Source: Massospora cicadina
Taxonomy: Eukaryota > Entomophthoromycota > Entomophthoromycetes > Entomophthorales > Entomophthoraceae
Length of the DNA stretch: 64,000 bases
Assembly: GCA_022478985.1 (NCBI GenBank)
Contig: JAKSZP010015909.1
Location: 1-64,000 of the forward strand
Direction: 5' to 3'
Shown: one piece after another, positions 13,061-23,098 of the stretch
Layout of the letters: each line of letters opens with the position of its first letter
How positions within the stretch are numbered: the stretch's first letter is position 1
Notes under the pieces: model-generated
The model's database searches: none
What the model was told of the DNA's origin: nothing
What the model saw: the letters and a program-made list of their open reading frames with translations, nothing else
Program-made: the position numbers and the translations under genes

Positions 13061-13092
13061 TAGACCATTTGAAGTAGGCCAAAACTTCAACA

Positions 13093-13107
13093 GTGGCGCT
13101 CATGACT
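13093..13107 (+). other. Putative tRNA primer-binding site of element B
   Basis: Immediately after the LTR terminus TTCAACA comes G and then TGGCGCTCATGAC, the TGG-initial string expected for a site complementary to a tRNA 3' end (CCA). The tRNA was not identified. Confidence 0.5.
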
Positions 13108-13109
13108 GG

Positions 13110-13716
13110 GATGGTAGATGGTATCCATATCAAGCAGTGGAACAACCCCTAACTATATCAATTTTTAAGACTAAATTTGAGAAATCATAAGGCTCAGCGG
13201 ACATGATAAGTTATCGATTTTGATAATATTACTGAAGATGTCACTTTTATAAATGGACAAATAATATGTTACATTGAGAATTGAATTATATAAAGAAGTT
13301 AATCAGAGTAAAGGATCAAGTGATTTCTGTTCTACAATTGAAAATGCCCAATTTGAATAAGGAAATCTTAATATTGTAGGATTGCGACAATGGTCAAAGC
13401 CAACACTTCCAAAGCAATTCCAATGATAGTGTCGCCTCTGAATATTATGAGAAATAATTATCAGAGGTCAATACTGAAGTAAAACTTAGGCCACGTTGGC
13501 AAATACCATATAGAATGGCTGCTTTTGCAAACAATTTTTCTCTAACCATGATGCAGCAACTCAGAGCCCTGAGACGCCCAGTATAAACCAGCAAAGAAGC
13601 AATCGCAATCACCATGAGTGGGAGAATGATAACTACAAATCTTCAAAATTGCCCGCTTTTGGTAAGAATTGGAGCGTGGTCACTTTTGTTGAAATATAAA
13701 AATAGCCATGTACAAG
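13110..13716 (+). pseudogene. gag of element B, first part (cut by LINE C)
   Basis: Downstream of the primer-binding site the plus strand keeps protein-like segments, ending with a frame that runs into the 18-bp duplicated target AAAATAGCCATGTACAAG at 13,699-13,716. The frame resumes at 16,362 beyond LINE C. Stops are scattered. Identity as gag is inferred from its place between the LTR and the CCHC knuckle at 16,911, not from a recognised capsid motif. Confidence 0.45.
13699..13716 (+). repeat. Left target-site duplication of LINE C
   Basis: AAAATAGCCATGTACAAG is repeated exactly at 16,344-16,361. The 18-bp length is typical of target-primed reverse transcription by LINEs. Confidence 0.85.
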
Positions 13717-13859
13717 AAGGCGAAACCTGTTTGGCATATTTCTTCCACCAATACCACTCCCGAGGCAACCTACCCCATGCACATAGGTCTACAAAGCCAA
13801 TGGCACTGTGGCAACTGACCCAACAGAGGTAAGGCGGAAATACGCCGCTATTACACTGA

Positions 13860-15165
13860 ACTTTATCGTGACACCCCATCTGACCCTCAAAAAATAAAAA
13901 AATTTATACACACTGCAGGAATACAGAGTGCACCGCTAGACTATAGTCTCCTAAACCTGATAATGCAGGAGGAGCTCTGAAACACAGTCCGCGGTGCACT
14001 GCGTAGGAAATGGCCAGGACCTGATGGGATACCCTACGAATTTTATAAAAAATATTTTAAACAAATCGCCCCCTCCTCCTAGCATCAATGAACCAGTGCC
14101 TGCTGGAGACACGCCTCCTACCTGGAGGCCAGGACTCCTATGTCATTACCATGTTTAAAAAGGTCAACAGACTGGACCTGACCAACTGGCGCCCAATTTG
14201 CACTCTCAAACACTGACACAACTACTTACAAAAATTCTAGCTACCAGATTAGACACATTAGCCTCTAAAGCCCTATCACCCAATCAGTTTGGGTTCACAC
14301 CAGAGCTCTCCATCTGGTCCAATATACACTCCATCGCCAATATATGCCAGTCCAAAGCAACTGGAGCCCTGGCATTCCTTGACAGGAGAAGGCATATGAC
14401 CGCGTTAGCTGGCCATACTTGAAGGAATGCCTAAGCGCCTTCAATCTCCCACCCAGGTTCATTAACTAGCGCGCTCCTCACAGAATTCGCATCTATGGCT
14501 GTGTGTGGCCCCAGCTTTCTAACCAACAAGATCACACCACGCAGAGGGCTCAAACGAGGGGACCCCCTCAGCCCACTATTCTACAACTTCAGCTTTGATC
14601 CATTACTCCACGTTGCCAACTCACGCCTCATGGGCATAACTGCACAAAACCAGCCCCCAGTCAAGATAATAGCCTTTGCGGATGACTGCGTGACAGGTAT
14701 AGCTAACAATAATGACACCCAACAGTTGGAACGCACCCTAGAGGAATACTCCATTGTGAGTAACACATCGCTCAATAAATGGAAAACAGAAATAATCCTC
14801 CTAGGCAAATACATTAATAACTGGACCACATCACCCAAACTCCACAGCCCCCAAGATGGAAAAACCCACTCATCCTACCCTTTGCATCACCCCCACAACC
14901 AACCCTGTCCGCCACCTTGGGATATGGCTGGAAACAGTGGGGTATGCCAATGAGATGATCAAGAATAATATGCTACAATGGATATCCACCCGCATTGCTT
15001 CACTCAAGGGAAGATCCCCAGGGCTAATGGGGCGAGTAGCAGTTGCCAACTCATTAAATCTCCTGATGCTGTGGTTCCCCACACATGCAATCCCCTTTTC
15101 ACCCACTTTCATAGCATCAATCTGTGCGCTTATCCAGGGCTGGCTGTGGCCTGGATCCTGACCGT
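13860..15165 (+). pseudogene. LINE C ORF2: reverse transcriptase domain (frameshifted)
   Basis: RT blocks appear in order across three frames. RKWPGPDGIPYEFYKKYF is at about 14,010. LTNWRPI lies near 14,180. LLTKILATRLDTLASKALSP (from 14,219) leads to the NQFGFTP block. EKAYDRVSWPYLKECLSAFN is at about 14,383-14,445. GLKRGDPLSPLFYNFSFDPL comes before KIIAFADD, whose two catalytic aspartates (FADD at 14,675-14,686) are intact. The thumb-like HLGIWLE and a region up to WLWPGS follow. At least five frame changes are needed and a few residues seem deleted before RIRIYG, so no active enzyme is made from this copy. Confidence 0.9.
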
Positions 15166-16180
15166 ATGGGTAAAAATGCTATTTGGACCATGCTCCAGCG
15201 GAGGCATGGGCTTAATAGACTTTGAGGGCCATGTCAACCGCATTCTGGGCACCTGGATAGAGGAAGTGCTAAACCTGGACCTCCCACAACAACACTGGTC
15301 CAGAGCAGCGAGGGCCAACTTCGCGCAGGCCCTCAAAATTTCTAACCCACACAACCCATCCAGCCTGCTTACATACCTCGCTAACTGCCCCAATACAGCG
15401 GGCCCACATGGAACCCCCCTCTCTTTAAACGCCTCCCTGCACCATCCAGCGCATGGGATGGACCATCGCTAACACTGGCGCTGTACAGGGAAGGAGACGA
15501 CCCAGAGCCCACTTCATGCTCAGAAGACCAGAATACCTCCCCCAGAAAGACATACTCGCTACAATCCAAACCATTGCTAGAATCAACTATCTTGATGCTT
15601 TGGACATCCCCTACGACCTAGCTACACAGAAGGCAATATGAAGGCTGACGCACCACTCACTCCTCCAACTAAGGGTAAGAGCCAGCACCTGGTGTTTCTT
15701 GAGAAGAACCTATAGAATGGCGGACCGCACCTATTCCCTCCATGCAACCTGCGCAGTTTGTGGAGGGGAGGGCTCCCTACACCACCGCCTAGAAACTTGC
15801 CTCCCATCAGAGCCATATGGCGGGAAGTTGAACGCCTGCTTAGGATCCAAGACGACCAGGAATTCTCTATCTCAAGGAGCCTCCTCGCGCTCCAGCTCAA
15901 ATCCCCAATTCCGCCTACCCTCCACTCCCTAATGGTAACCATTGCAATGTGGACAATCCACACCATTGCCTTGGATGCATTCAAGGGTACCGTTTCAACC
16001 ATACTTGGGGTAATCAGTAGGTTCCACGTCCACTTACTGAAACAATTCCAAGTCTGGCTCTATGGATACATGAAGCCTAAGCAACAGAGGCTTGTAGAGT
16101 CTTGGTTCCCACTCTCGTTCCTCCACACAGACCCCTTTCTCCACAACTGTTCCATAGCAGAAGAAACTCCCTCAGAATAG
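15165..16180 (+). pseudogene. LINE C ORF2: C-terminal region with CCHC zinc knuckle
   Basis: Downstream of the RT the reading continues through GGMGLIDFEGHVNRILGTW, a conserved block also found in LINE F (GGIGLWDTQTN near 59,610). It runs on to a zinc-binding motif at 15,750-15,800 reading CAVCGGEGSLHHRLETC (C-X2-C, then H and C), like the zinc finger found at the C-terminus of many LINE polyproteins. The coding frame changes several times and the last open piece ends at 16,180. About 160 bases of 3' UTR follow. Confidence 0.75.
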
Positions 16181-16343
16181 CGCTCCAACCCCCATACCTG
16201 GCGGTACCAGCTGGCAACAGGGGTAACCTGTATACCCTGGAGTGCCCAATTCTTTCTAATCCTTGATATGCTTCACTCCCCCCTTTCTTAGACACGCATC
16301 AGTACTGCACGTCCCCTGGTCAGCTTGCCTCAGTTAAATAAAT

Positions 16344-16361
16344 AAAATAGCCATGTACAAG
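16344..16361 (+). repeat. Right target-site duplication of LINE C
   Basis: Exact copy of 13,699-13,716. It directly follows the A-rich LINE tail. Confidence 0.85.
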
Positions 16362-16990
16362 GCCAGTGATTGCAAAAAAGCAGCTACTATTATCAACTGC
16401 TTAGATGAATGGAGTATCAAATTAATTCTGCCACACTAGGTTAAAAGCCTTACTTATGTAAAATCTAAAGAGGCCGTACTTTACAAATTTGGAGGTCCAG
16501 AACGAATGTCAACTAGAAAATCCAAATTCATGAATATCAGCTTTAAGAAAGATGAAACGATTGGTGAATTTGCGGATTAATTATATCATGAAGCTCAAGT
16601 CCTCTTAGGCGTGAAGGACATGATCAATTTTTGATGCCAAAATTGCATTGCAACATGAAGTGCAACCCTATCAAAATTTGCCATATACTTTATTGCCTAC
16701 CTTTGATCAAAACTTAAACGTCTGATTTGGTCAATTTCCTTTGCTGATGCTCACAAAAACATGGCCCTCCCAATACTGGATACAGATCAGGACCTGAAGC
16801 ACCTAAAGGAAAACCCTTCAAAACTAGCAAGAAGACTGTCAGCGATCTGCTGCTTGAAATCAAGCAGCCCTAAAACATGATGACACTATGACCATTAAGC
16901 GAAATCACTTGCTACAATTGCAATCACAAAGGGCACTATGACTCAAGATGCCGCCAATGTAGCATATATGTTTTTCTCCTGGATAACTAA
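16362..16990 (+). pseudogene. gag of element B, second part, with intact CCHC knuckle
   Basis: Continuation of the B gag after LINE C. At about 16,915-16,956 the plus strand reads CYNCNHKGHYDSRC, a complete C-X2-C-X4-H-X4-C zinc knuckle as in nucleocapsid domains. Before it lie basic and Lys-rich residues (KGKPFKTSKKTVSDLLLEIK), typical of RNA-binding linkers. Stops precede and follow the knuckle. The zinc ligands themselves are preserved, unlike those in elements A and K. Confidence 0.7.
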
Positions 16991-17400
16991 CAGAAGGAGG
17001 GAAAAGAGAAAGCACAATAGAAGCGGGATGCTCTATTTTTCCAGAAACATTAATTAACCTGATCAAAATAAGCATCATGTACCTGATGAAGGCTTCACTA
17101 AAATACATGTGGTGACCCACTTTCAGAGGAAGGTCACTATACCTGAAGCAACTGAAGTAGTGGCTAAACCATATGTTCAGCAGATCTTTAAGAATATACT
17201 GGCTGAAGGGCCAATCAAACAGCAGATACCCCAATTTTTGTAAGGATTAAACATAGCCATGCTGATTGTGGCAATCTGAGCAACTTAGCTGACGAGCTCT
17301 ATAAAAAAATGAATAATTGGAAGTACAAGGATGAGCTGCCTGAAGTAAAGAAGGCTATTGAGATATCATTAAAGGACATTGAATAATGGGGTGCAGTTTT
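16990..17400 (+). other. Short linker of B where protease, RT and RNase H should be
   Basis: Between the gag knuckle and the integrase zinc-binding region there are only about 400 bases. They translate into charged segments (KMNNWKYKDELPEVKKAIE) with no protease or RT motif. In a complete Ty3/Gypsy element about 2.5 kb of PR-RT-RH would lie here. Confidence 0.5.
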
Positions 17401-18480
17401 AAACAAACTTAAGCCTTATGGACAGCATAGAATATTTTTGAAACCTTCTGAAAGGATGGATATCATTAATCAAGCCCACAATGCCGTCAGACATGGAAAA
17501 TTCTCATAACGCTGGAATTAGTTCATTCAATTACACTGGGATCTTATATGATTTGGTATTCAAGATGTAATCAAAAAATGCCATTCCTTTCATATTGCAA
17601 AGCCTAAGAGGTTTAATGTGAAATATCAATTAATCAAACCTGACTGGGCCTGCAGCATACATTATCAATTGATGTTGTCAGCCCTTGCCCATGAGTAGCT
17701 TAGGCAAAAAATACATTATTGTTGCCATCAAACATCTGATGAAATGGGTGGAAGCAAAAACAATACAAGACGTGAGACCTTGATGACTGCCAAGTTCATC
17801 ATGGATTGCATGGTCTACAATCACAGATGTCCTTGAAATCCTGAATGACAACAGAAGAATTCTACTGCACAGAAGGTGTAACTTTTGAATGAACTGATGT
17901 CCATCAAAGGATTGCTGTCAACGCCATACCATCTGAGACTACTGGTATGGTAGAACGAGTGAATGGCACTCTAGTCATCATATTGCGCAAAAATGCAGCT
18001 GCGGCGCCCTCACAATGGGCTACCTTCATTAGCGCTACAGTGTTTGCATATAACATCAGACATTAAAGCAGCACTAGACACTCTCCATTTTGACTTTTGT
18101 ATGGTAGACAGCCAGCTCTATCTCCTTTTTATATTCAACACTCAATCTGACTGAGGCATTTAGCTTTACAAGTTATATCAAACAACTGGCAAAGACATTA
18201 ATCAAGATGCACTCTGAGGCTTAACAGAACGTGATTAGTGAAAAACAAGTCAAAAGAGTTATAATGACTTTAATAAAGTTGTCATGTCCAAGTTCCAGGA
18301 AGGAGATTTGGTAGTATACTGTGACACCCATACTACAGTCCACATGCACAAATTGGCCTTGCTTTTGAAAAGTCCTTTTATTGTAATGGAGAAATCATCT
18401 GGAGATGTATATACTATTCAGGATCAAGGTGGTTGTGTTGTGAATTGAGTTTACGCTAAATCTCTTTGTCTGTATCTTAA
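17400..18480 (+). pseudogene. integrase of element B
   Basis: The zinc-binding N-terminus is partly visible (MDIINQAHNAVRHGKFS, then CHSFH). The catalytic core shows LSIDVVSPCP (Asp at 17,671), KYIIVAIKHLMKWVEAK, LEILNDN (Asp at 17,847) and GMVERVNGTLVIILRK (Glu at 17,953), so the D-D-E triad is discernible. Downstream come VFAYNIRH, then FQEGDLVVYCDTHTTVHMHK and a SPFIVMEKSSGDVYTIQDQG stretch, the GPY/F-like C-terminal module. Frame changes and stops between these blocks make it inactive. No chromodomain was recognised. It inserts cDNA at genomic targets in live relatives. Confidence 0.8.
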
Positions 18481-18573
18481 GGAATAAGAAAAATAAAAAA
18501 GAAAAAAAGAAAAAATAATAGATAATAAAATAAAAACAAAAAATAATCAAAACTAAAAAAAATAAAAAATGAA
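18481..18573 (+). repeat. A-rich low-complexity tract
   Basis: More than 90 bases of almost pure A/G/T-poor sequence (AAGAAAAATAAAAAAGAAAA type) lie just after the integrase of B. They could be a decayed poly(A) tail of an insertion or simple slippage. No flanking duplication was found. Confidence 0.6.
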
Positions 18574-18599
18574 CAAACATCAAAAATTAATGAGTGAGT

Positions 18600-19852
18600 A
18601 ACTTTTACTTTTTAGAAGCTTCGTCTTCATCTGAGCTGAATGCACTTTCTTTGGAAAAGAGAGGAGAGTGAGTTTGCACAGTTATATCCTGAAGAAGAGG
18701 GACAGGGGAGAAATGCGAATCTCAAACAAGTCCCAACTTTCAAGACCTTGCCAAAGATTTGCTAAACATAAGAAGACTCATTACCAGGCGCATTGGCCTG
18801 GATGACTTTGGAAGGGCCATCAAACCAGGGAAGCGGCCATTGGAACAGACTTTGGAACAGGCGAGAGAGGTTACACCTTGGGTAGAAAGCTGTGGAAAGG
18901 AAGATACAATTTTGTGAGAAAGCTTTTAAGACAAGGATAGACCAGGGGAAGAAACACTCTTGCTCAAAACATTTGAAAACGGGATTCATCTAACACACTG
19001 TTCATATTGGACATGGTGTCCATGGGAAAGGCTGCTGGAGGGAAGCAAACATACGTGCCAAGTAGAGCCATCTGAGGAATATACCTTTTTGGGAAGCTTT
19101 TTGACAGTCTTTTGCAAGCACGGTAGATCAAAAGGATACAATGATTTTTCATAGTACCATTCTTGAGGCCCAATGGAACATGCAAGCTGGTGTGAACTGT
19201 CGTTGGAGCACATCAGAGCCTAGCAGCTGAGTGATCAAAGATTAGAGCCTGGTTGGTTTCAAATGGATTGACTGGAGCAATACTGGGATCAAATGCAAGT
19301 GTGGAAGAATTTAGGCTTCCAAGAGTTCAGACATTGAGTCAGTAGCAAAACATGAAGTGACTACACAGCCTTCACAAAGGTGAAGAAATAAAGCTAAATG
19401 GAGGGAAGAATTGAGCAGTGAAAAAAGGAAGTCAGGAAGAAGATCACTATCTTAAAAGAATTGATGCCAATTATAGCTTTCTTTAATTTTGTGAGGCCAT
19501 GGGGCCATGAGAACTAATGAGGCGGTCAAAGGTGGATTATGTTTGATCCATTGGGAAGTTTGTTGGAAGAAACTCAAAATCAATGGGATTTGGGTTCACT
19601 TGCTATACTTGAGTTGCAGCTGGCCTTGAAGGCAAACATAATAACCTTCCAGGCATAACATTTTAGACTTACCAAAGAAAGTGAAGGCAGGACGCCTGAA
19701 TTAGCTATAGCGCGCTCATGGATGAACTGAGCCTTTGGAAGACACGTCTATCCTGGGTAGAAAGGCTACTAGGGTAGCAATCATGCTTTGAAGATTGTTA
19801 GAATTGGACATTGAGATCAAGAATGAAAGATACCCTCCGCTTATATCCAGTC
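18600..19852 (+). other. Post-integrase region of B, possibly a further decayed reading frame
   Basis: Roughly 1.25 kb separate the integrase end from the polypurine tract. The plus strand gives long protein-like runs such as EAAIGTDFGTGERGYTLGRK and LDMVSMGKAAGGKQTYVPSR with scattered stops. The minus strand gives shorter ones. No domain is recognised. It may be an additional ORF, a long UTR or captured sequence. Confidence 0.35.
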
Positions 19853-19864
19853 AAGGGGGGGAAG
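19853..19864 (+). other. Polypurine tract of element B
   Basis: AAGGGGGGGAAG directly precedes the 3' LTR start TGTTGAATG, as expected for the plus-strand primer of reverse transcription. This fixes the orientation of B. Confidence 0.75.
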
Positions 19865-20704
19865 TGTTGAATGTTTGACTGGCCATGATGTGGCGGGTAG
19901 ATTAGATATCTGAGATAACAGTAACAGATTACGTCTAATTTACTGTATTTTATGTTGAGCATATAAGCAATATAGGACCAATAAAAATTCTAAGTAAAAA
20001 AACTTATGATTTGCGGCCTAGCAGTTCTACTTAATCATCTTTGCCTTTATGACATGGGATTGGGGCTTTATTGGTTAAGTCAAGATTGGTTTTTAATATC
20101 GGGCAAGTTACAATTGAATAAATTCTTAATTAATGGTACAGCTGCCTTGGTATGTGTTACTGTTACTTGAGAGGAGCAAAGGTTTAGCTATTTTTCAGAC
20201 GCGTCAGAGGAAATGCTGTCTTGGAGTAATTGTGTCAGTAAGACACTATCCACGACCCAATCTGGGAACAGCAGGACGACTTATAGTTTGTAGACCCTCT
20301 AAAGACCTTCATCGTGAACTGCTGGTTAAGTGGCAATCTGAGGTGAGGTGTCATGGGTAAAGGTGTGGGAAACATTAAACCCTATAAATTATTTCTAATT
20401 TTAGACAAATAAAAAATCTATTAGCAGTACAATATTTTGATAGTTTGAAATATACAAGCTTTTACAATTAATACTTTTCCATTGTATTTTATCAGAAATT
20501 TACGTGTGATCAGGAAGATCAGGGCAGGAAGCCATTGTACAAGTAAATAACAGTAGAATTAAGCCTCTAATCTTATCTTAAGGAGTTTATATCTTAATAA
20601 CTATCACCATCTTATCTATTGTCCTCATAAGATAGATATTTGTAACTCTGGCTTTAATTTCAGATGAAGAATCAGACCATCTGAAGTAGGCCAAAGCTCC
20701 AACA
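19865..20704 (+). repeat. 3' LTR of element B
   Basis: Begins TGTTGAATGTTTGACTGG and ends GCTCCAACA. It is collinear with the left LTR except for about 490 missing bases near its 3' end. Its final 35 bases match the reverse complement of the start of element J's LTRs. The 75-codon open frame inside (20,133-20,360) is regarded as fortuitous. Confidence 0.8.
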
Positions 20705-21330
20705 AATGGATTGAATCTCGTGGTAATAAGTTATCATAAACTTAACAATATTACTAAGAAAGATCCTTACCATTTACCCTGTATCAATGATGAACTAGAA
20801 TGCTTTGGTGGCGCAAGTAATTTTCCGCTATGGATTTGATCTATGGATATTAGCAGATTGAGCTGCTAAAAAAGGAATAAGAAATTTGCGCTATAGTACT
20901 CTCAGAGTCTATAACAATCCACTAGGATGCCGCAGGTGCTGTGTAGCACCCCAGTGACATTCCAGCCCATTATGGATAGCATATTAAGAATTTTTAAATC
21001 TTGTGTGCTAGTGTAATTGGATGACAATTTTTCTCCATAAGTTATATGAAGCATTTGAACTTTTTAGAGGAATTTTTCCACTAACTTACTAATGCTAATC
21101 TACTAACCAATTACTGTAAGTGCAATTTCTTATGTGAACAATTTAAGTGTCTGGAGTTTGTCATTACCAAATAAGGATGATAGCCCCATCCTGGTAAGGT
21201 TGAGAATATCAAAAAAATGGCACCACCTGTATCAGGCGTGATATTCAGATATCTTTTGGGTTTAAGAGCTACTATCTCTGGTTTGTGAAGAAATTTAGTA
21301 ATTTAGATGACCTTTATTTCACTTTCTCAA
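20705..21330 (+). pseudogene. Element A reverse transcriptase, continuation after B
   Basis: The first bases after B read LNLVVISYHKLN and then NITKKDPYHLPCINDELECF, the LVVDYRxLNxxTxxDxYPLPxIxxLL block of Ty3/Gypsy RT. Later segments are VTFQPIMDSILRIFKS and CVLV-stop-LDD (about 21,000-21,025), where the catalytic Y(L/V)DD motif has a stop in place of its Tyr. The two aspartates remain. Several frame shifts are present. The fragment joins the RT start left of B. Confidence 0.8.
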
Positions 21331-21830
21331 GACTGGGGTCCATTCAAATGGACTAAAACTGCCAGCTAGCCTTTAAACAGCTAAAATTTTTGCCTAAATT
21401 CAAACGCTGAAACTGATAACTAAAAATTTAAAAAAACATTCATTATTCAGATGTATGCATCCTTCACCACCATAGTGGCGGTGTTATCTCAGCTTTATAA
21501 TGAGGGGTAGAACACCCCATCGCTTACTTTAGCCAGACTTTAGATGTACATGAACAGAATAATTTTTTTTGAAAATGAGTGTTTAGCTGTTATTTACGCC
21601 TGTAAACTTTTGGGTTTACATCCACGTAGTGCATTTTACTGTGGTAACTGACCATGTCTCTTTGCGCTGGTTACAAAATTTTAAGGATCACAAAGGATGA
21701 TTGCCCGTTGAGCACTGAAACTACAAGCATACAAATTTGAAATTCAACAATGACCTGGCTTCAAGAAACAAAATTTGGATGGGCTCTCCAATCTACCTAC
21801 CATAGCTTTAACTGCTGATTGTGACTATGA
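21330..21830 (+). pseudogene. Element A RNase H region
   Basis: After the RT connection come YSDVCILHHHSGGVISAL and, after two stops, GVEHPIAYFSQTLDVHEQN. These correspond to the TDASxxGxGAVL...PIAYxSRxLxxxExN pattern of Gypsy RNase H. They are followed by LAVIYAC and ends of the type EIQ...PG...NLDGLSNLP, the usual boundary motif before the integrase. Position of the first Asp (YSD) is kept. Stops and shifts break the frame. Confidence 0.75.
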
Positions 21831-21959
21831 ATGTTTTAACAAAATGGTTGCTAATAAATATGGTAACGAGTTTATTATAATCCATCGCACTTTTTACAAA
21901 ATAATTCAAATTACTTTTGTGGAGAATGGAAAACTGTACAAATGTATCAACGAACAACT

Positions 21960-22720
21960 CTTTTAGTTCCCTAGTCTCACCAAGCAGATGAATTTGATTA
22001 TCACCACTCATAAGGGGACGGGGCACACTTGATATAAGAAAATGCTTGAACAGTTATGATACCATTATTATTGTAAACCTTCTCAAACAATATCCACAAG
22101 ACTCCCATATGCTGCCAAGAATGTTAAGCTGAAGCCCCTTACTAAAAGGCAACTTCCTATCAATTGGTTAAACCTAATTACTCCTGTCACACCATCTTTA
22201 TGGAAGTTGTGTTGCCTTTAGCCAGTATTACTGTTCAGTTTAAATATAGCATCGCGGCCATTGATCACCTCACCAAATGGGTGGAGGCCAAAGCAGTTGA
22301 GGACTTATGGCCATGACTACAGCCAAGTTTATTCTGGAAGATGTTACCCATTGGCACAGATTTCACCAGGTTCTGTTAATGGACAACATTATTAATTTTA
22401 GATCCTATATGATCTCTAAGCTTAATGATTTAATGGGTATAAAAGATGTATATATACATCCTATCACCCCAAGACCGACAGCAACCTCAAACAAATAAAT
22501 AGATCTCCTGTGTGAAATTTATTAAGTTATTTATGGACAAAGCATTCAATTAGAACGTTTTCTTGAACTTCCGCTGTATTTTCATACAACATTGTATATC
22601 ATTCAGCCATGAGGTTCTCCCCATTTCCTTATTTCATGGTAAGCAACCCGCATTACCTCCACTTTTGTATTCATGTGTTTTAGAAGTGAGCATGAGTCCT
22701 AGAAGATACCTTGATAAACT
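21960..22720 (+). pseudogene. Element A integrase
   Basis: From about 22,040 the plus strand reads QYHYYCKPSQTI-like finger remnants. A strong catalytic-core segment follows: SITVQFKYSIAAIDHLTKWV and EAKAVEDLWP at about 22,225-22,310. Then VLLMDNIINFRS and RPTATSNKQ suggest the second Asp region and the P-x-T-N-(G/S) turn before the Glu. The remainder up to 22,720 is poorly preserved. Coverage of HLTKWVEAKA makes the family call secure. Function is lost. Confidence 0.75.
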
Positions 22721-23086
22721 CACATATAACTTAAATTAGCTACAAAGTTCTACTTACTTAACGCACCAGTTCAGATATAAAGACAAGAGCACATAATAAC
22801 AAAGACCGTCAGACATACCTACTTTCAGCATAGAGAATTGTTATGTTATTATTCAACCATAGCTTTGGAAGGACTAGAAAACAAGCAAGTATATCTGGAA
22901 AGGGCCTTAAAGATCAAAGAGAAGACATCTAAAGATGCCTATTTTTTGAAGAATTCCAATAAAGGCCATCTTATCACTTGAGTGCATGTAAAGCTCCTTA
23001 TAAAGCACTACTCCCCCGTCCTCTTGTCCCTGAGCTCACAATAGCTCATCTGACCCTCACTCATCTTTGTTACTTGATGTTTGGTC

Positions 23087-23098
23087 AAGCAAGGGAAA
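23087..23098 (+). other. Polypurine tract of element A
   Basis: AAGCAAGGGAAA lies directly before the 3' LTR start TGTTGCAATT. It fixes plus-strand orientation. Confidence 0.6.

Larger units (their letters stand above)
11792..13092 (+). repeat. 5' LTR of element B, with about 490 extra bases
   Basis: Pairs with 19,865-20,704. Long shared runs include TAGATTAGATAT, CTTGGTATGTG, TGTTACTTGAGAGGAGCAA and TTATATCTTAATAACTATCACC. Its 3' end GGCCAAAACTTCAACA is directly followed by a primer-binding-like GTGGCGCTCATGAC. Relative to the right LTR and to element J's LTRs it carries an extra block from about 12,573 to 13,060. The first base of the LTR seems lost or changed (GTTTTAATG against TGTTGAATG). 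Confidence 0.75.
13717..16343 (+). mobile_element. LINE C: 5'-truncated L1-like non-LTR retrotransposon inserted in gag of B
   Basis: A 2.6-kb segment, clearly richer in G+C than its surroundings, lies between exact 18-bp duplications. It starts abruptly within the ORF2 region before the RT (no endonuclease seen, so 5'-truncated) and ends with a short A-rich tail (TTAAATAAAT). It encodes RT and a C-terminal zinc knuckle in several frames broken by indels. It belongs with L1-type RTs (motifs WPGPDGIPYEFYKKYF, NWRPI, GLKRGDPLSP, FADD). LINE F at 36-60 kb encodes related segments. Confidence 0.9.
11792..20704 (+). mobile_element. Element B: Ty3/Gypsy-type LTR retrotransposon nested in A, lacking reverse transcriptase
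   Basis: Two direct repeats with matching terminal inverted repeats (TGTTGAA...TTCAACA) bound this insertion. Flanking bases are GATGG (11,787-11,791) and AATGG (20,705-20,709), a 4/5 match to a 5-bp target duplication. Removing B brings the RT frame of A back together across the junction. Inside are a gag interrupted by LINE C, a CCHC knuckle, an integrase with D, D and E residues visible, and a region of unknown coding past the integrase. Only about 470 bases separate the zinc knuckle from the integrase zinc-binding region, so protease, RT and RNase H are missing. Confidence 0.8.

Noticed and set aside
15622..16002. 126-codon open frame on the minus strand
   Set aside because: Shadow of the LINE C C-terminal region, which has a clear CCHC motif on the plus strand.
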